Shown one piece after another: positions 55,745 through 64,000 of a stretch of DNA of 64,000 nucleotides (its first letter is position 1; every line of letters starts with the position of its first letter). The position numbers and the translations under genes were made by a program. Source of the DNA: Bacillus methanolicus PB1 (lineage in GTDB: Bacteria > Bacillota > Bacilli > Bacillales > Cytobacillaceae); the NCBI RefSeq assembly GCF_000262755.1, contig NZ_AFEU01000003.1, forward strand, positions 1,178,001 to 1,242,000, written 5' to 3'. The notes below the pieces were generated by a model that was not told the origin of the DNA, did no database searches, and was given only the letters and a program-made list of their open reading frames with translations.

Positions 55745-55951
55745 TTATTTAGAGAAACCTCCGCCTAATTGTTGTTCAGCCATCTGAACTAAACGCTTAG
55801 TGATTTCTCCTCCAACTGAACCGTTAGCGCGAGAAGTAGTATCTGCACCTAGGTTAACACCAAATTCAGTTGCGATTTCGTATTTCATTTGGTCTAGAGC
55901 TTGTTGAACTCCGGGAACAAGTAATTGATTTGAACTGTTGTTTCGTGCCAT
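55745..55951 (-). CDS. sspA: alpha/beta-type small acid-soluble spore protein
   Basis: This 68-residue protein saturates and protects DNA in the dormant spore. The family core is present: the GPR protease site [11 protein letters not shown] (residues 25-35) and [17 protein letters not shown] (39-55), which contacts DNA. A glutamine-rich stretch and GGGFSK end it. The ribosome binding site AAAGGAGGTGAT is ideal for high expression. A SigG-type promoter lies upstream. The symbol denotes the family; which paralogue it is cannot be told. Confidence 0.92.
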   Translation of the reverse strand: MARNNSSNQLLVPGVQQALDQMKYEIATEFGVNLGADTTSRANGSVGGEITKRLVQMAEQQLGGGFSK

Positions 55952-55973
55952 GTGATATCACCTCCTTTGTGTA

Positions 55974-56004
55974 TAGAGTGTGTATAATCACATGGCTTCA
56001 TTCA
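55974..56004 (-). promoter_or_regulatory. SigG-type promoter for the SASP gene
   Basis: On the minus strand it is TGAATG, an 18-bp spacer, then CACTCTA, close to the forespore SigG pattern TGMATR / CATWNTA. Confidence 0.55.
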
Positions 56005-56052
56005 ATTGAAAGATTGGTAATTGTTTCACAAAATAGCAATGACATTGATATG

Positions 56053-57261
56053 TTAAAAAAGATTCTCAAATGTTTCTTCAGCTTGTTTCGATTTAGGTTT
56101 TATATGAATGATTTCTGTTTCGTTTACAGCTTTAGAAATATATGGATCAAAATCAATATAACTTTCATAATATTGAACCTTATCTCTTCGCGGTCTTGTT
56201 TTTGGCGATGAAGGAACAAAAACGGTGCAGCAGTCTTCATACGGACGAATCGAAATATCATGAGTTCCAATTTCTCGTGAAATTTCAATGATTTCTGTTT
56301 TATCCATAGCAATGATCGGGCGCAGCACAGGTGTATTCGTAACTTCGTTGATAGCAAACATGCTCTCAAGTGTTTGGCTCGCAACTTGGCCAAGGCTTTC
56401 TCCTGTAATTATTGCAAGACCGTTATGTTTCCTGCGAATTTCATCAGTAATTCGGAGCATCAATCGCCTTGTAACTGTCATCGAATAATTATTAGGCACT
56501 TGCTTTTGGATCAATTGCTGGATCTCTGCAAAAGGAACAACATAGAGAGTCATAAAGCCGCTTACTTCGGAAAGTTTTTCAGCAAGATCAATCACCTTTT
56601 GTTTTGAACGCTCGCTTGTAAATGGAGGACTGTGAAAATGGACAGCTTCCACTTCCAGGCCTCTTTTCATTGACAAATATCCGGCGACAGGGCTGTCAAT
56701 GCCTCCTGAAAGCATAAGCATCGCTTTGCCGCTTGACCCGACAGGGAGTCCGCCTGCACCGCGAATATTCTCGCAAGTCAAATATGCAGCTTCTTTTCGA
56801 ATCTCAATCTGCATATTAATATCAGGATTTTTTACATCTACCCTCAGCCCCTTAATATTTTTTAAAAGATGGGCTCCGAAAGTATGGTTGATTTCATCTG
56901 TAGTTAATAGGAATGTTTTGTCTGCTCTTTTTCCAGTAATTTTAAAAGTATTTCCCGGTTTATACAAACTCTTAAACAAGTCAAGAACCGCTTCTTTCAT
57001 TACATCAATATCTTTTTCAACCTTGACAGCGGGGCTAAAAGACTGGATGCCAAACACGCCTTTTAATCGGGAAATAATTTCTTCGCTGTTTTCTCCATTT
57101 AATAAAACATGCATTCTATCCCGGCTTGCTTCTACTTTCGCATTTGGAAAATCTTTCAATACTCTTTTCATGTTATTTTTTAATTTTTCAACAAACTTGT
57201 TCCGGTTTCTACCCTTTGTCGACATTTCCCCGTAGCGGATTAGAATTCGGTCATAGTTCAT
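56053..57261 (-). CDS. thiI: tRNA 4-thiouridine synthase ThiI
   Basis: This enzyme uses sulfur carried by a persulfide to make 4-thiouridine at tRNA position 8. An N-terminal ferredoxin-like and THUMP region (about 1-165) precedes the PP-loop ATPase domain with SGGIDSPVAGY near residue 185. The C-terminal rhodanese domain of E. coli ThiI is missing, as in other Bacillus. The desulfurase encoded one base upstream supplies sulfur directly in B. subtilis (NifZ). The length of 402 residues is normal. The ATG follows the desulfurase stop almost at once. Confidence 0.95.
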   Translation of the reverse strand: MNYDRILIRYGEMSTKGRNRNKFVEKLKNNMKRVLKDFPNAKVEASRDRMHVLLNGENSEEIISRLKGVFGIQSFSPAVKVEKDIDVMKEAVLDLFKSLYKPGNTFKITGKRADKTFLLTTDEINHTFGAHLLKNIKGLRVDVKNPDINMQIEIRKEAAYLTCENIRGAGGLPVGSSGKAMLMLSGGIDSPVAGYLSMKRGLEVEAVHFHSPPFTSERSKQKVIDLAEKLSEVSGFMTLYVVPFAEIQQLIQKQVPNNYSMTVTRRLMLRITDEIRRKHNGLAIITGESLGQVASQTLESMFAINEVTNTPVLRPIIAMDKTEIIEISREIGTHDISIRPYEDCCTVFVPSSPKTRPRRDKVQYYESYIDFDPYISKAVNETEIIHIKPKSKQAEETFENLF

Positions 57262-57262
57262 A

Positions 57263-58405
57263 TCAGTTCATTACCTCTCCTAGTTGTTTTATTGTCTGTT
57301 TTATTTTGTCTGCCGCATACACTGCTTCTTCCATTGTATTTTCAAATGACAAGCTAATACGGATTGCACTATTTGCCTCTTCTTCAGGCAAACCCATTGC
57401 AATTAATGTTTTACTCGGAGATTTCTTTTTGGAAGAACAGGCACTGGTCGTTGAAACGTATATATCTTGTTCTTCAAGGGCATGAACGAACACTTCAGCT
57501 CTAAAACCTCGGACGGAAAAATTAAGAATGTAAGGGGCTGACCCTTCCTTCGGTGTATGAACCTTAACGCCATCAATTTTTTCTAGTTCATCTCTTAATA
57601 TATCCTTTATCACTTCCATTTGATGTATGCCGGTCTCCCTTTTTTGAATCGTTAAACGCAAAGCTTTCGCCATGGCAACTATTCCGGCGACATTTTCTGT
57701 ACCGCTCCGTGTATTCAACTCCTGGTTTCCGCCCGACAAGAGAGGAGATATCCTTATTCCATCCCGAATAAACAGCGCTCCCGTGCCTTTCAAGCCATGG
57801 AATTTATGTCCGGAAATTGTACATAAATCAATCCCGCAATCATAAAAATTAATTGGAACTTTTCCAGCTCCTTGAACATGGTCAACATGAAAAAGGATTT
57901 TTGGATACTCTTTTAACATCGTTCCAATCTCTTTAATTGGCTGGATTGTTCCAACCTCATTATTGATATGCATAACAGATACAAGAATCGTATCGTGGCG
58001 AATCGCCTTCTCTATTTCTTTCGCATCCACTCTTCCGTCCGAATCAACCGGAACAAAAGTTACTTCGAATCCGAGTTGTTCCAGCTGATTAATGGCCTCC
58101 GTGACAGAAGGGTGCTCAATTGTTGTGGAAATAATATGGCGTCCTCTCCCTCTATACATGAGCGCAGTTCCTTTAATTGCAAGATTGTTGCTTTCCGTTC
58201 CACCGGATGTAAAATATATTTCACTATCTTTTACATTTAAAAGCCTGGCCACCTGGGACCTTGCTTGTGTTAACAATTGCTCAGCCTTTCCGCCAATATT
58301 ATGCAGGGAAGATGGATTGCCAAAATATTCTGTTGAAACTTTAACGAACGAGTCAACTACTTCTTCATATGGTTTTGTAGTTGCGCTATTATCAAAATAG
58401 ATCAT
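57263..58405 (-). CDS. nifZ: cysteine desulfurase (NifZ type)
   Basis: This class V PLP enzyme takes sulfur from cysteine. The PLP lysine is Lys201 in SGHKFHG, and the cofactor region TSGGTESNN is at 67-75. The persulfide cysteine sits in the loop STTSACSSKKKSPSK (about residue 325). The length of 380 residues matches B. subtilis NifZ, which works with ThiI; the immediate coupling to thiI supports that. I start at the ATG at 58405, with AAGGGGAAGG upstream, giving MIYFDNSATT; a longer frame adds ten residues. Confidence 0.92.
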   Translation of the reverse strand: MIYFDNSATTKPYEEVVDSFVKVSTEYFGNPSSLHNIGGKAEQLLTQARSQVARLLNVKDSEIYFTSGGTESNNLAIKGTALMYRGRGRHIISTTIEHPSVTEAINQLEQLGFEVTFVPVDSDGRVDAKEIEKAIRHDTILVSVMHINNEVGTIQPIKEIGTMLKEYPKILFHVDHVQGAGKVPINFYDCGIDLCTISGHKFHGLKGTGALFIRDGIRISPLLSGGNQELNTRSGTENVAGIVAMAKALRLTIQKRETGIHQMEVIKDILRDELEKIDGVKVHTPKEGSAPYILNFSVRGFRAEVFVHALEEQDIYVSTTSACSSKKKSPSKTLIAMGLPEEEANSAIRISLSFENTMEEAVYAADKIKQTIKQLGEVMN

Positions 58406-58588
58406 GTCCTTCCCCTTTCTAATACGGTAATGCAATTGATAATCTTATCACATTCTCCTTCAGTTGAAAATGATACTGCTTTACGAAGCTGATGACGGAT
58501 TTTTCTATTTTAAACAAAAAAATGGCGTAATTCATTTTTTTCATTATTGTGGTCAAATTCGTCCATATTAACAATAAAAGCATGATAA

Positions 58589-58617
58589 AAGACAGGTTCA
58601 TACTGCGAACCTGTCTT
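58589..58617 (-). terminator. terminator after ezrA
   Basis: AAGACAGGTTC and GAACCTGTCTT form a perfect 11-bp stem with a 7-nt loop. The T-run (TTTTAT) is short. Confidence 0.75.
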
Positions 58618-58621
58618 GTTT

Positions 58622-60310
58622 TTATTCTTCTGAAAGCATGGCTTCAATTTTCCTTAGAGCACCCGGTTCTATTTCTTCGATTGAAGCAGCCGCTTGTTCA
58701 AGGGCAAGCCGATAATCGTAATTCCGAAAGGCTGTTTCAGCATTTTGCAGACCTTTTGCAACTGATGGATAACGGCTTCGATATCGGTTGCCATATTGAA
58801 TGACCTTCTCCGCTAATTTTGCATTCTCGACTAATTCAATTGTTGAATCCCATAATTTATTGACAGTCAATACGGCGACCTCAAGGTATTTACGGACAGA
58901 ATTAATATCCAGCGGCTTTTCTTCAAGCCTGTCTATCACATTTTGTATACTTTCCTTTGCATCTTCCAATAAATATTGATAATCCCGCGATAAGCCAGGA
59001 ATATTGCTTTTTGAAACAAGGCGGATCATTTCTCCGACTTTTTTTGAAAGGTCCTTTACTTGCTCTCGTGCTTCCATTTCATCTTTTCGCAAGGCCAGCA
59101 GCTTTTCTTCAAACGCCCTTTGCTCATCACGAACCTGATCCAGCATTGCTTTCATTTCCTGTAATTCTTCACTTAGTACGGTTTGTGCAGTATCATTTTG
59201 TTCGAGACGCTCTAAAAGAAGCTCATACCTTTTTTCTAAATGGGTTAAACGTTTTTCAGAATGCTTTAGTACCTCCAGTTCCTTTTCCGGCAAGTGATAG
59301 CTTTCTTGGACATGCTCAGATTCCAATATTAGTTTTTCATTTTCTTCTAAAGTAATATCAAGAATCTCCTTAGCTCCCTGTACATTCTGGCTGATAAAAT
59401 GCTTTGCGTGTACTTCTTTTTCAAGAAGGTCGAGTAAAAGCTCAATGCCTTCCTTCAACTCTTCAATTCCTTTTTCAACTTCCTCAATCTCAAGTTTCTC
59501 AATCCAGGATAAATATACTTCAAGCTGTTTTTCAAATCGTTCTGTCTCTTTCTCTAATGGAATATGGTCAAGAACATACCCTTGCGAGGCCATTTCCCGG
59601 TAGCCTTCCTTTAATTCTTTTATTTGCGAAGGGAGGCTAGTTTGGCATTCCAGCAGTAATCTAGGAATGTCATCCATTTTTTGTTTAATCTTTTCAAGCC
59701 GTTCCTTAATAAACAGAACGGTTTCTCGTGCCTCAAGGTAATTCCCATTTTTTGTTTTTTCATCAAACTCTTGAAATTTGCCTATGATTTCATCAAGCTC
59801 GCGTTCAAGCTCGTTCTCAGCTCTCCCGAAATTGTGACGGTGTGCAAGCAGGGTTTTCTTGCTCTCCCGATAAAGTTCCTTTAACTCTTCTATTTCAGTT
59901 CTGTTTTTTTCCTCGCTGCCGACGAGATCATTCAGCTCGGAAAGAATGCATTGTATCTTCTCTTCTGTCTTTGAAAGCTTTTCCTCAATAAGCGCAATAA
60001 TTTCCTTTGCCTTGCCGAATCTATATTTATCAATATATTCCTCAGCATCAAACAACAGCTCTTCAACATCAGGCAAATCTGCTGTAACGATTTCATCCCA
60101 TTCATGCCGCCATCTTTCAAAAAGTTCCTCTGTTTGGCCAGTCATATTCAGTTGCTTTACTTTTGACATTTCATCAAGTACAGGGCGGTCCATTATGTCG
60201 ATTTTCCATGATTCAAGGCGGTCTATTTCTTTATAATATGTTTTTCTTACAAAAAAACCGGTCAAAAACAAACAAAAAATAATGATGAGTGTACTAATTA
60301 TGTATTCCAT
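58622..60310 (-). CDS. ezrA: septation ring formation regulator EzrA
   Basis: This membrane-anchored negative regulator of FtsZ ring assembly has one N-terminal membrane segment (about 3-20), then a long cytoplasmic domain of repeated helical bundles. These are spectrin-like and rich in Glu, Lys and Leu from about 25 to 560. The length of 562 residues equals B. subtilis EzrA. A conserved C-terminal patch with YGNRYRSRYPSVAKGL is present. The ATG has TGGAGG upstream. It is a single gene, divergent from hisK and upstream of the nifZ-thiI pair. Confidence 0.94.
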   Translation of the reverse strand: MEYIISTLIIIFCLFLTGFFVRKTYYKEIDRLESWKIDIMDRPVLDEMSKVKQLNMTGQTEELFERWRHEWDEIVTADLPDVEELLFDAEEYIDKYRFGKAKEIIALIEEKLSKTEEKIQCILSELNDLVGSEEKNRTEIEELKELYRESKKTLLAHRHNFGRAENELERELDEIIGKFQEFDEKTKNGNYLEARETVLFIKERLEKIKQKMDDIPRLLLECQTSLPSQIKELKEGYREMASQGYVLDHIPLEKETERFEKQLEVYLSWIEKLEIEEVEKGIEELKEGIELLLDLLEKEVHAKHFISQNVQGAKEILDITLEENEKLILESEHVQESYHLPEKELEVLKHSEKRLTHLEKRYELLLERLEQNDTAQTVLSEELQEMKAMLDQVRDEQRAFEEKLLALRKDEMEAREQVKDLSKKVGEMIRLVSKSNIPGLSRDYQYLLEDAKESIQNVIDRLEEKPLDINSVRKYLEVAVLTVNKLWDSTIELVENAKLAEKVIQYGNRYRSRYPSVAKGLQNAETAFRNYDYRLALEQAAASIEEIEPGALRKIEAMLSEE

Positions 60311-60489
60311 AATAAACCTCCAGTTTCAACACCGAATTTGGAGCAATTTTTCTTTTATATAAATGTTTTACGAATGTTCATTTCAATGTTTTTATGATAC
60401 CATGTAAACGACAATTTTTGACTATTATTTTCTTTTTTTTTGACAAAAAGCTTCGACATTGAATTTTTATCAAAAGGAGGGGAACAAGG

Positions 60490-61305
60490 TTGAAAAAAGA
60501 CGGGCATGTACATTCCCCATATTGCCCTCATGGATCAAAAGATTCTTTTGAGGAATATATTCAAAAAGCTGTTTCGCTCGGGTTTGAGGAAATCACATTT
60601 ACCGAGCATGCACCATTGCCAAAAGGTTTTATCGATACAACCCCGACAAAAGACAGTGCTATGGACATGGACCAATTAGAATCTTATTTCGATGATCTTG
60701 ACCGGTTAAAGACAAAATACGAAGGGCGTATAAAAATAAATATCGGGCTGGAAGTTGATTATATTGAAGGTTACGAAGAAGAAATTCGAAATTTTTTGAA
60801 TGTTATCGGAGAAAGGCTTGATGATTCCATCCTCTCCGTCCATTTTTTAAAATTTAATAATCGTTATGATTGCATTGACTACAGTCCGGAGGAATTTGAA
60901 AAAATAGCAAAAAGGTACGGGGGAGTTGATGAAGTTTATAAAAAATACTTTGGAACATTAATGCGTTCAATAACCTCGGATCTTGGGCCATTTAAACCGA
61001 AACGAATCGGCCACATTACACTGATCAGGAAGTTCCATCATAAATTTCCCGCCACACATGAATTTAAAAATGATGTTGAAAATGTGCTTAATACGATTAA
61101 AAAATATAATTATGAAATTGACTATAACGGGGCAGGAACATCGAAACCTCTTTGCCGGGAACCTTATCCGCCTGATTGGGCTGCGGAAAAAGCGATGCAA
61201 TTGGGCATTCTGCTCGTCTATGGCTCGGATGCCCATCACCGAAAAGAACTTGGCCAAGGCAGAGAAATAATGAAATTTCTTCAAACGGGGCTGACTCAAG
61301 AGTAA
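60490..61305 (+). CDS. hisK: histidinol-phosphatase (PHP family)
   Basis: This enzyme dephosphorylates histidinol phosphate in histidine synthesis. PHP-domain metal ligands are visible: GHVHSPYCPHG at the start, TEHAPLP, GLEVDY, SVHFL and GSDAHH. The length of 271 residues is near B. subtilis HisJ. The start is TTG with AGGAGGGG upstream. The final codons (TGLTQE and stop) are encoded by the left arm of a GGGTCTGACCC-family repeat. The repeat insertion therefore seems to have replaced or extended the native C-terminus. Confidence 0.9.
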   Translation: MKKDGHVHSPYCPHGSKDSFEEYIQKAVSLGFEEITFTEHAPLPKGFIDTTPTKDSAMDMDQLESYFDDLDRLKTKYEGRIKINIGLEVDYIEGYEEEIRNFLNVIGERLDDSILSVHFLKFNNRYDCIDYSPEEFEKIAKRYGGVDEVYKKYFGTLMRSITSDLGPFKPKRIGHITLIRKFHHKFPATHEFKNDVENVLNTIKKYNYEIDYNGAGTSKPLCREPYPPDWAAEKAMQLGILLVYGSDAHHRKELGQGREIMKFLQTGLTQE

Positions 61306-61394
61306 AGGGTCGGACCCTTTATAACCAATCACTATTAAAACCATTCTATATATTGTCATTGTTGGAAATGTCAGACCCTTATGAATCAGCCCCA
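61286..61394. repeat. GGGTCTGACCC-family repeat overlapping the hisK 3' end (copy J)
   Basis: Left arm ACGGGGCTGACTCA and right arm TGAATCAGCCCC, with inner cores AAGGGTCGGACCC and GTCAGACCCTT, surround a centre with CCATTCTATATATTGTC. The left arm is inside the hisK frame; the right arm ends two bases before the refZ stop. Confidence 0.78.
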
Positions 61395-61395
61395 T

Positions 61396-62031
61396 TTAAT
61401 TAATAACAGCCTTTTCTTTTAACTCTGACGGATGCGTACACAAAACCCCGTCGATCCACAGGAAAATTTCCTGCAAATATTTTTTTGCAAAATATTTTTC
61501 ATTTAGAAAAACATGCAAGACTTCTGTTACATAGTGGGTATTTAAAAAAGGCATAGATAATAGGCTTTTAAATTGCAAGATCAGATAAGGAACAGAATGG
61601 CTTCTAAATTCCTTCTGTTCCATTCCTTTTTCGATAATTTTATGGAAGAAGTAGCGCTCTTTGACATAATAGGTAGACATGATTTCCCGGACAACTTGTG
61701 AATCGATTGACATTTCCCTGAGTATAAACCTTGTCAAATGGATGTTTTTACACTGGAATTCAATCACATTTGCGGCTATCTGTTTCAGGCAATGCGCAGC
61801 ACCGGCTTCTAAAAGGGAAAAACCTTTTTCGATTTCGGCCAGATAGTTTTCGAAAAATGCCGTAAAGCAGTACTCTAATAATCCGTGTTTATTTTTAAAA
61901 TAATAAGCAATATTGGCAGGGTTAACATTCGCTTTATCTGCAATATCCCTCACTGATGTGCCGTTGTATCCCTTTGTATTGAACAATTCAATGGCTGCAT
62001 TCACAATTGCGTCTTTTGAATTTTTTCGCAT
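61396..62031 (-). CDS. refZ: TetR-family regulator of FtsZ and septum placement (RefZ)
   Basis: This 211-residue protein has an N-terminal TetR helix-turn-helix (about 8-55: AAIELFNTKGYNGTSVRDIA and NPANIAYYFKNKHGLLEY) and a helical C-terminal domain. B. subtilis RefZ binds motifs near oriC and helps position the polar septum in sporulation. The ATG has GAGGAGG upstream. Position between hisK and ytsP near ezrA agrees with B. subtilis yttP. The assignment rests on sequence and synteny. Confidence 0.88.
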   Translation of the reverse strand: MRKNSKDAIVNAAIELFNTKGYNGTSVRDIADKANVNPANIAYYFKNKHGLLEYCFTAFFENYLAEIEKGFSLLEAGAAHCLKQIAANVIEFQCKNIHLTRFILREMSIDSQVVREIMSTYYVKERYFFHKIIEKGMEQKEFRSHSVPYLILQFKSLLSMPFLNTHYVTEVLHVFLNEKYFAKKYLQEIFLWIDGVLCTHPSELKEKAVIN

Positions 62032-62184
62032 CCGGCTGTCCTCCTCTCCGCCTTTTTTCAGTCATACTTTACCATTCTTTATTTCTCGCAACTTTTCCTT
62101 TATTTTATTCTCGACAAAGTATCCTCTTTTTCAGCTGTTTTTGATAGAATTTATAATAAAATTACTGAAAGCAAGGTGAAAACG

Positions 62185-62664
62185 GTGTTTCAAGTCGAAA
62201 AATATCGTGGATCTAAAGAAGAAAACTATGAACTTGTTATTAGGCAGCTTAAGTCTCTCCTCGAAGGAGAAACTAATCGGATCGCAAATTTAAGCAATGC
62301 TTCAGCTTTATTAAAACAATTTTTAGACCGTACTAATTGGGTAGGTTTTTATTTGATGGATGGGGAAGAGCTCGTTCTTGGTCCGTTCCAAGGTCTTCCT
62401 GCATGTGTCCGCATTCCTCTTGGAAAAGGAGTTTGCGGTACATCCGCTCAATTGAGGAAAACAATCAGGGTAGAAGACGTCCATCTTTTTCCTGGACATA
62501 TCGCATGTGACCCGGCCTCCCAATCGGAAATTGTTGTACCTTTGATCAAAAACGGAGAATTATTGGGAGTCCTCGACATCGATTCACCGGAAAAAAATCG
62601 TTTCGATGAATTGGATCAGGAGAAATTAGAAAAATTTACGGAAGTGCTCGTACAATACTTATAA
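62185..62664 (+). CDS. ytsP: GAF-domain free methionine-(R)-sulfoxide reductase
   Basis: This GAF-fold enzyme of 159 residues matches B. subtilis YtsP. The fRMsr cysteines are in FQGLPACVRIP, GKGVCGTSA and GHIACDPAS. NWVGFYLMDGEELVLGPFQG and GVLDIDSPEKNRFDE complete the family pattern. It reduces free methionine-R-sulfoxide with thioredoxin. I choose the GTG at 62185, which has AAGGTG six bases upstream and gives FQVEKYRG; a GTG three codons earlier overlaps that site. It converges on dgcP with a compact repeat in between. Confidence 0.9.
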   Translation: MFQVEKYRGSKEENYELVIRQLKSLLEGETNRIANLSNASALLKQFLDRTNWVGFYLMDGEELVLGPFQGLPACVRIPLGKGVCGTSAQLRKTIRVEDVHLFPGHIACDPASQSEIVVPLIKNGELLGVLDIDSPEKNRFDELDQEKLEKFTEVLVQYL

Positions 62665-62665
62665 A

Positions 62666-62719
62666 TAAAGAGGCTGTCTCATAAGGGTCTGACCTTTAGG
62701 CTTTGAGACAGCCTCCTTT
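62666..62719. repeat. GGGTCTGACCC-family repeat, deletion form (copy K)
   Basis: This copy retains both outer arms (GAGGCTGTCTCATAAGGGTC and GGCTTTGAGACAGCCTCC) but only one core, with the centre lost. The 54-bp remnant forms a compact hairpin followed by TTTTTG and lies two bases after ytsP, a good terminator. Confidence 0.85.
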
Positions 62720-62885
62720 TTGTCTTTATATTGAAACGAAAACTCATATATATTGAACAACAGCTCATAAACGGAGATAAAGGGATCATAATATAAAGGA
62801 ATTTGATTTTTCCTATTGATCTGCTTTTTTTATAATTTTTTGAACACTTTAGCTGAATTGTCATTCTATTCATACATCCTAAATC

Positions 62886-64000
62886 TTAGACCTTCAGTCC
62901 GGTGTCTTCTTCTTGTATAACCACCTTGTTTTTACCGGTACCCTTTGCAATATAAAGTGCTTTGTCTGCACGTTTGAATAAGCTTTTTAAAGTATCATCA
63001 CTTCCGGATGTCCAGTATGAAACACCGCAGGAAATCGTTATTGGCGGGTTGGTGTTTTCGGACACCTTTTTGACCAGTCTTTCAGCAATTAAAGCACCTT
63101 TCTCGATGGAAACTCGCGGCAAATAAATGGCCAGCTCTTCACCGCCCCATCTGGCGCCAATATCTGTGTCCCGAATATTTCCAAGAATCATATTCGCTAC
63201 CTGAACAAGAATTTCGTCCCCGACTTGATGGCCATATGTATCATTAATCAATTTAAAATTATCAATGTCAACTAAAATAAATGTACCCATATCATCCTCA
63301 GCCATAGAAAGATGAATGCGCTCATCCAAATAATTGCGGGAATATAGCTTCGTCAGATGGTCAGTTACAACCATTCTTTCAAGCTCCTCCCGAAGCATCG
63401 AATTGGTTAATGCCAATGTTGAATGGTGAATCAACGATTGAAGCAATTTAAATGTTTCAAACGAAAAATGATAAGGATCACTATGCATAACAAGGGTAAA
63501 CCCTTTCAATTTTTCGCTTTGTACCATCGGAACAGCCATAATGGACCTGAACCGATCCCTTGTGATTTCAAGCTGCAGATTCAAATCTCCGATAAAAAGA
63601 GAGTCTTTTTCTTTCTGAATTTTATTTTTTATATATTTTATGTAATAATTTGCCGGCTCCGTAAAGAAAAACGAAGTGCTTCCTTTAACAATATCATATT
63701 TCTCATTGTCTTCGAGAAGAATAATAAACCCGACTTCCTGTGCATCAAAAGAGCTAATGATCTGCTCAGACATAAATGTCATCATTTCAGTCAGCCTTAG
63801 GTTTGAATTAAGCCTCTGCGATGTTTCATTAATCAGTTGAAGGTCGGCGATTAATTTTCTTGATTGCTGGTACAGCTGAGCATTTTCAAGTGCTCCGCCG
63901 GCTGTATTGGCAAGTAGTGTAATAAATTCAACCTCGTTTTTGGGAAAGACAAGAGAATTCGGTGCAATAACCTGCAAAACACCGTACACACCCTGCTTTC
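62886..64000 (-). CDS. dgcP: GAF-GGDEF diguanylate cyclase, 5' end outside the window
   Basis: The C-terminal 371 codons of a diguanylate cyclase are present; the frame is still open at the window edge. A GAF-type region covers roughly the first 190 residues seen, with a helical linker GALENAQLYQQSRKLIADLQ near its start. The GGDEF domain at the end has LVDIDNFKLINDTYGHQVGDE and the active-site signature RWGGEELAIYLP; the catalytic GGEEL form is intact. B. subtilis DgcP (YtrP) beside ytsP has the same makeup. It makes cyclic di-GMP, which limits motility. The true start is not visible. Confidence 0.9.
   Translation of the reverse strand, partial: KQGVYGVLQVIAPNSLVFPKNEVEFITLLANTAGGALENAQLYQQSRKLIADLQLINETSQRLNSNLRLTEMMTFMSEQIISSFDAQEVGFIILLEDNEKYDIVKGSTSFFFTEPANYYIKYIKNKIQKEKDSLFIGDLNLQLEITRDRFRSIMAVPMVQSEKLKGFTLVMHSDPYHFSFETFKLLQSLIHHSTLALTNSMLREELERMVVTDHLTKLYSRNYLDERIHLSMAEDDMGTFILVDIDNFKLINDTYGHQVGDEILVQVANMILGNIRDTDIGARWGGEELAIYLPRVSIEKGALIAERLVKKVSENTNPPITISCGVSYWTSGSDDTLKSLFKRADKALYIAKGTGKNKVVIQEEDTGLKV

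Noticed and set aside
60440-60470. SigA promoter for hisK starting with TTGACA
   Set aside because: No acceptable -10 box at proper spacing, and the start site would fall on the ribosome binding site.

Overview
The window reads as a continuous stretch of chromosome from an endospore-forming Bacillaceae (Firmicutes). Gene order and protein sequences follow the Bacillus core genome: polA-mutM, phoPR, citZ-icd-mdh, pfkA-pyk, accDA, ytsJ, dnaE, ytrHI, nrnA, ytpI, ytoI, then ytkL, ald, argGH, moaB, ackA, ytxK, tpx, ytfJ-ytfI, yteJ-sppA, nadK2, an alpha/beta SASP, thiI and its desulfurase, ezrA, hisK, refZ, ytsP and dgcP. Sporulation genes (SASP, ytfJ/gerW, ytrH, refZ, ytvI) show a spore former. 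An hflK-hflC pair between phoR and polA, and a GntR gene between ytsJ and accD, differ from the B. subtilis layout as I remember it. I do not assign a species.

Layout. 130-8343: DNA repair and replication (mutM, polA), an SPFH pair (hflK, hflC) and the phosphate two-component system phoPR. 8503-12285: TCA genes mdh, icd and citZ, with a strong promoter, a long leader and a CcpA (cre) site ahead of citZ. 12910-15226: membrane proteins. 15348-20177: glycolysis (pyk, pfkA) and the carboxyltransferase of fatty acid synthesis (accA, accD). 20362-25729: a FadR-type regulator, malic enzyme ytsJ and dnaE. 26014-29852: sporulation and housekeeping genes.

29996-38950 is an AT-rich accessory block. It holds two multi-spanning membrane proteins, an ECF-type sigma factor, an ABC-2 exporter, a two-component system with the kinase gene upstream of the regulator, a small membrane protein, an apparent mobile-element remnant and an intact IS110-family element with a long structured 3' noncoding region. 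Core genes resume at 39166.

Working together: citZ, icd, mdh, ytsJ, accDA, pfkA-pyk and ackA form one central-carbon neighbourhood. A palindrome, GTGGTCAGACCAC, lies about 75 bp upstream of both ytsJ and accD and flanks the gntR gene, which suggests a small local regulon linking malate to malonyl-CoA synthesis. ARG boxes precede argGH, a CodY-like box precedes an HPP-family membrane protein, and SigE- and SigG-type promoters precede ytrHI and the SASP gene.

A family of palindromic repeats built on GGGTCTGACCC occupies six of the seven convergent gene junctions and probably acts as bidirectional terminators. No rRNA, tRNA, CRISPR array or prophage was seen. I found no clearly new multi-gene system. 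The strongest leads are the FadR-like operators, the repeat family, the IS110 noncoding region and the sigma/ABC/two-component cluster.
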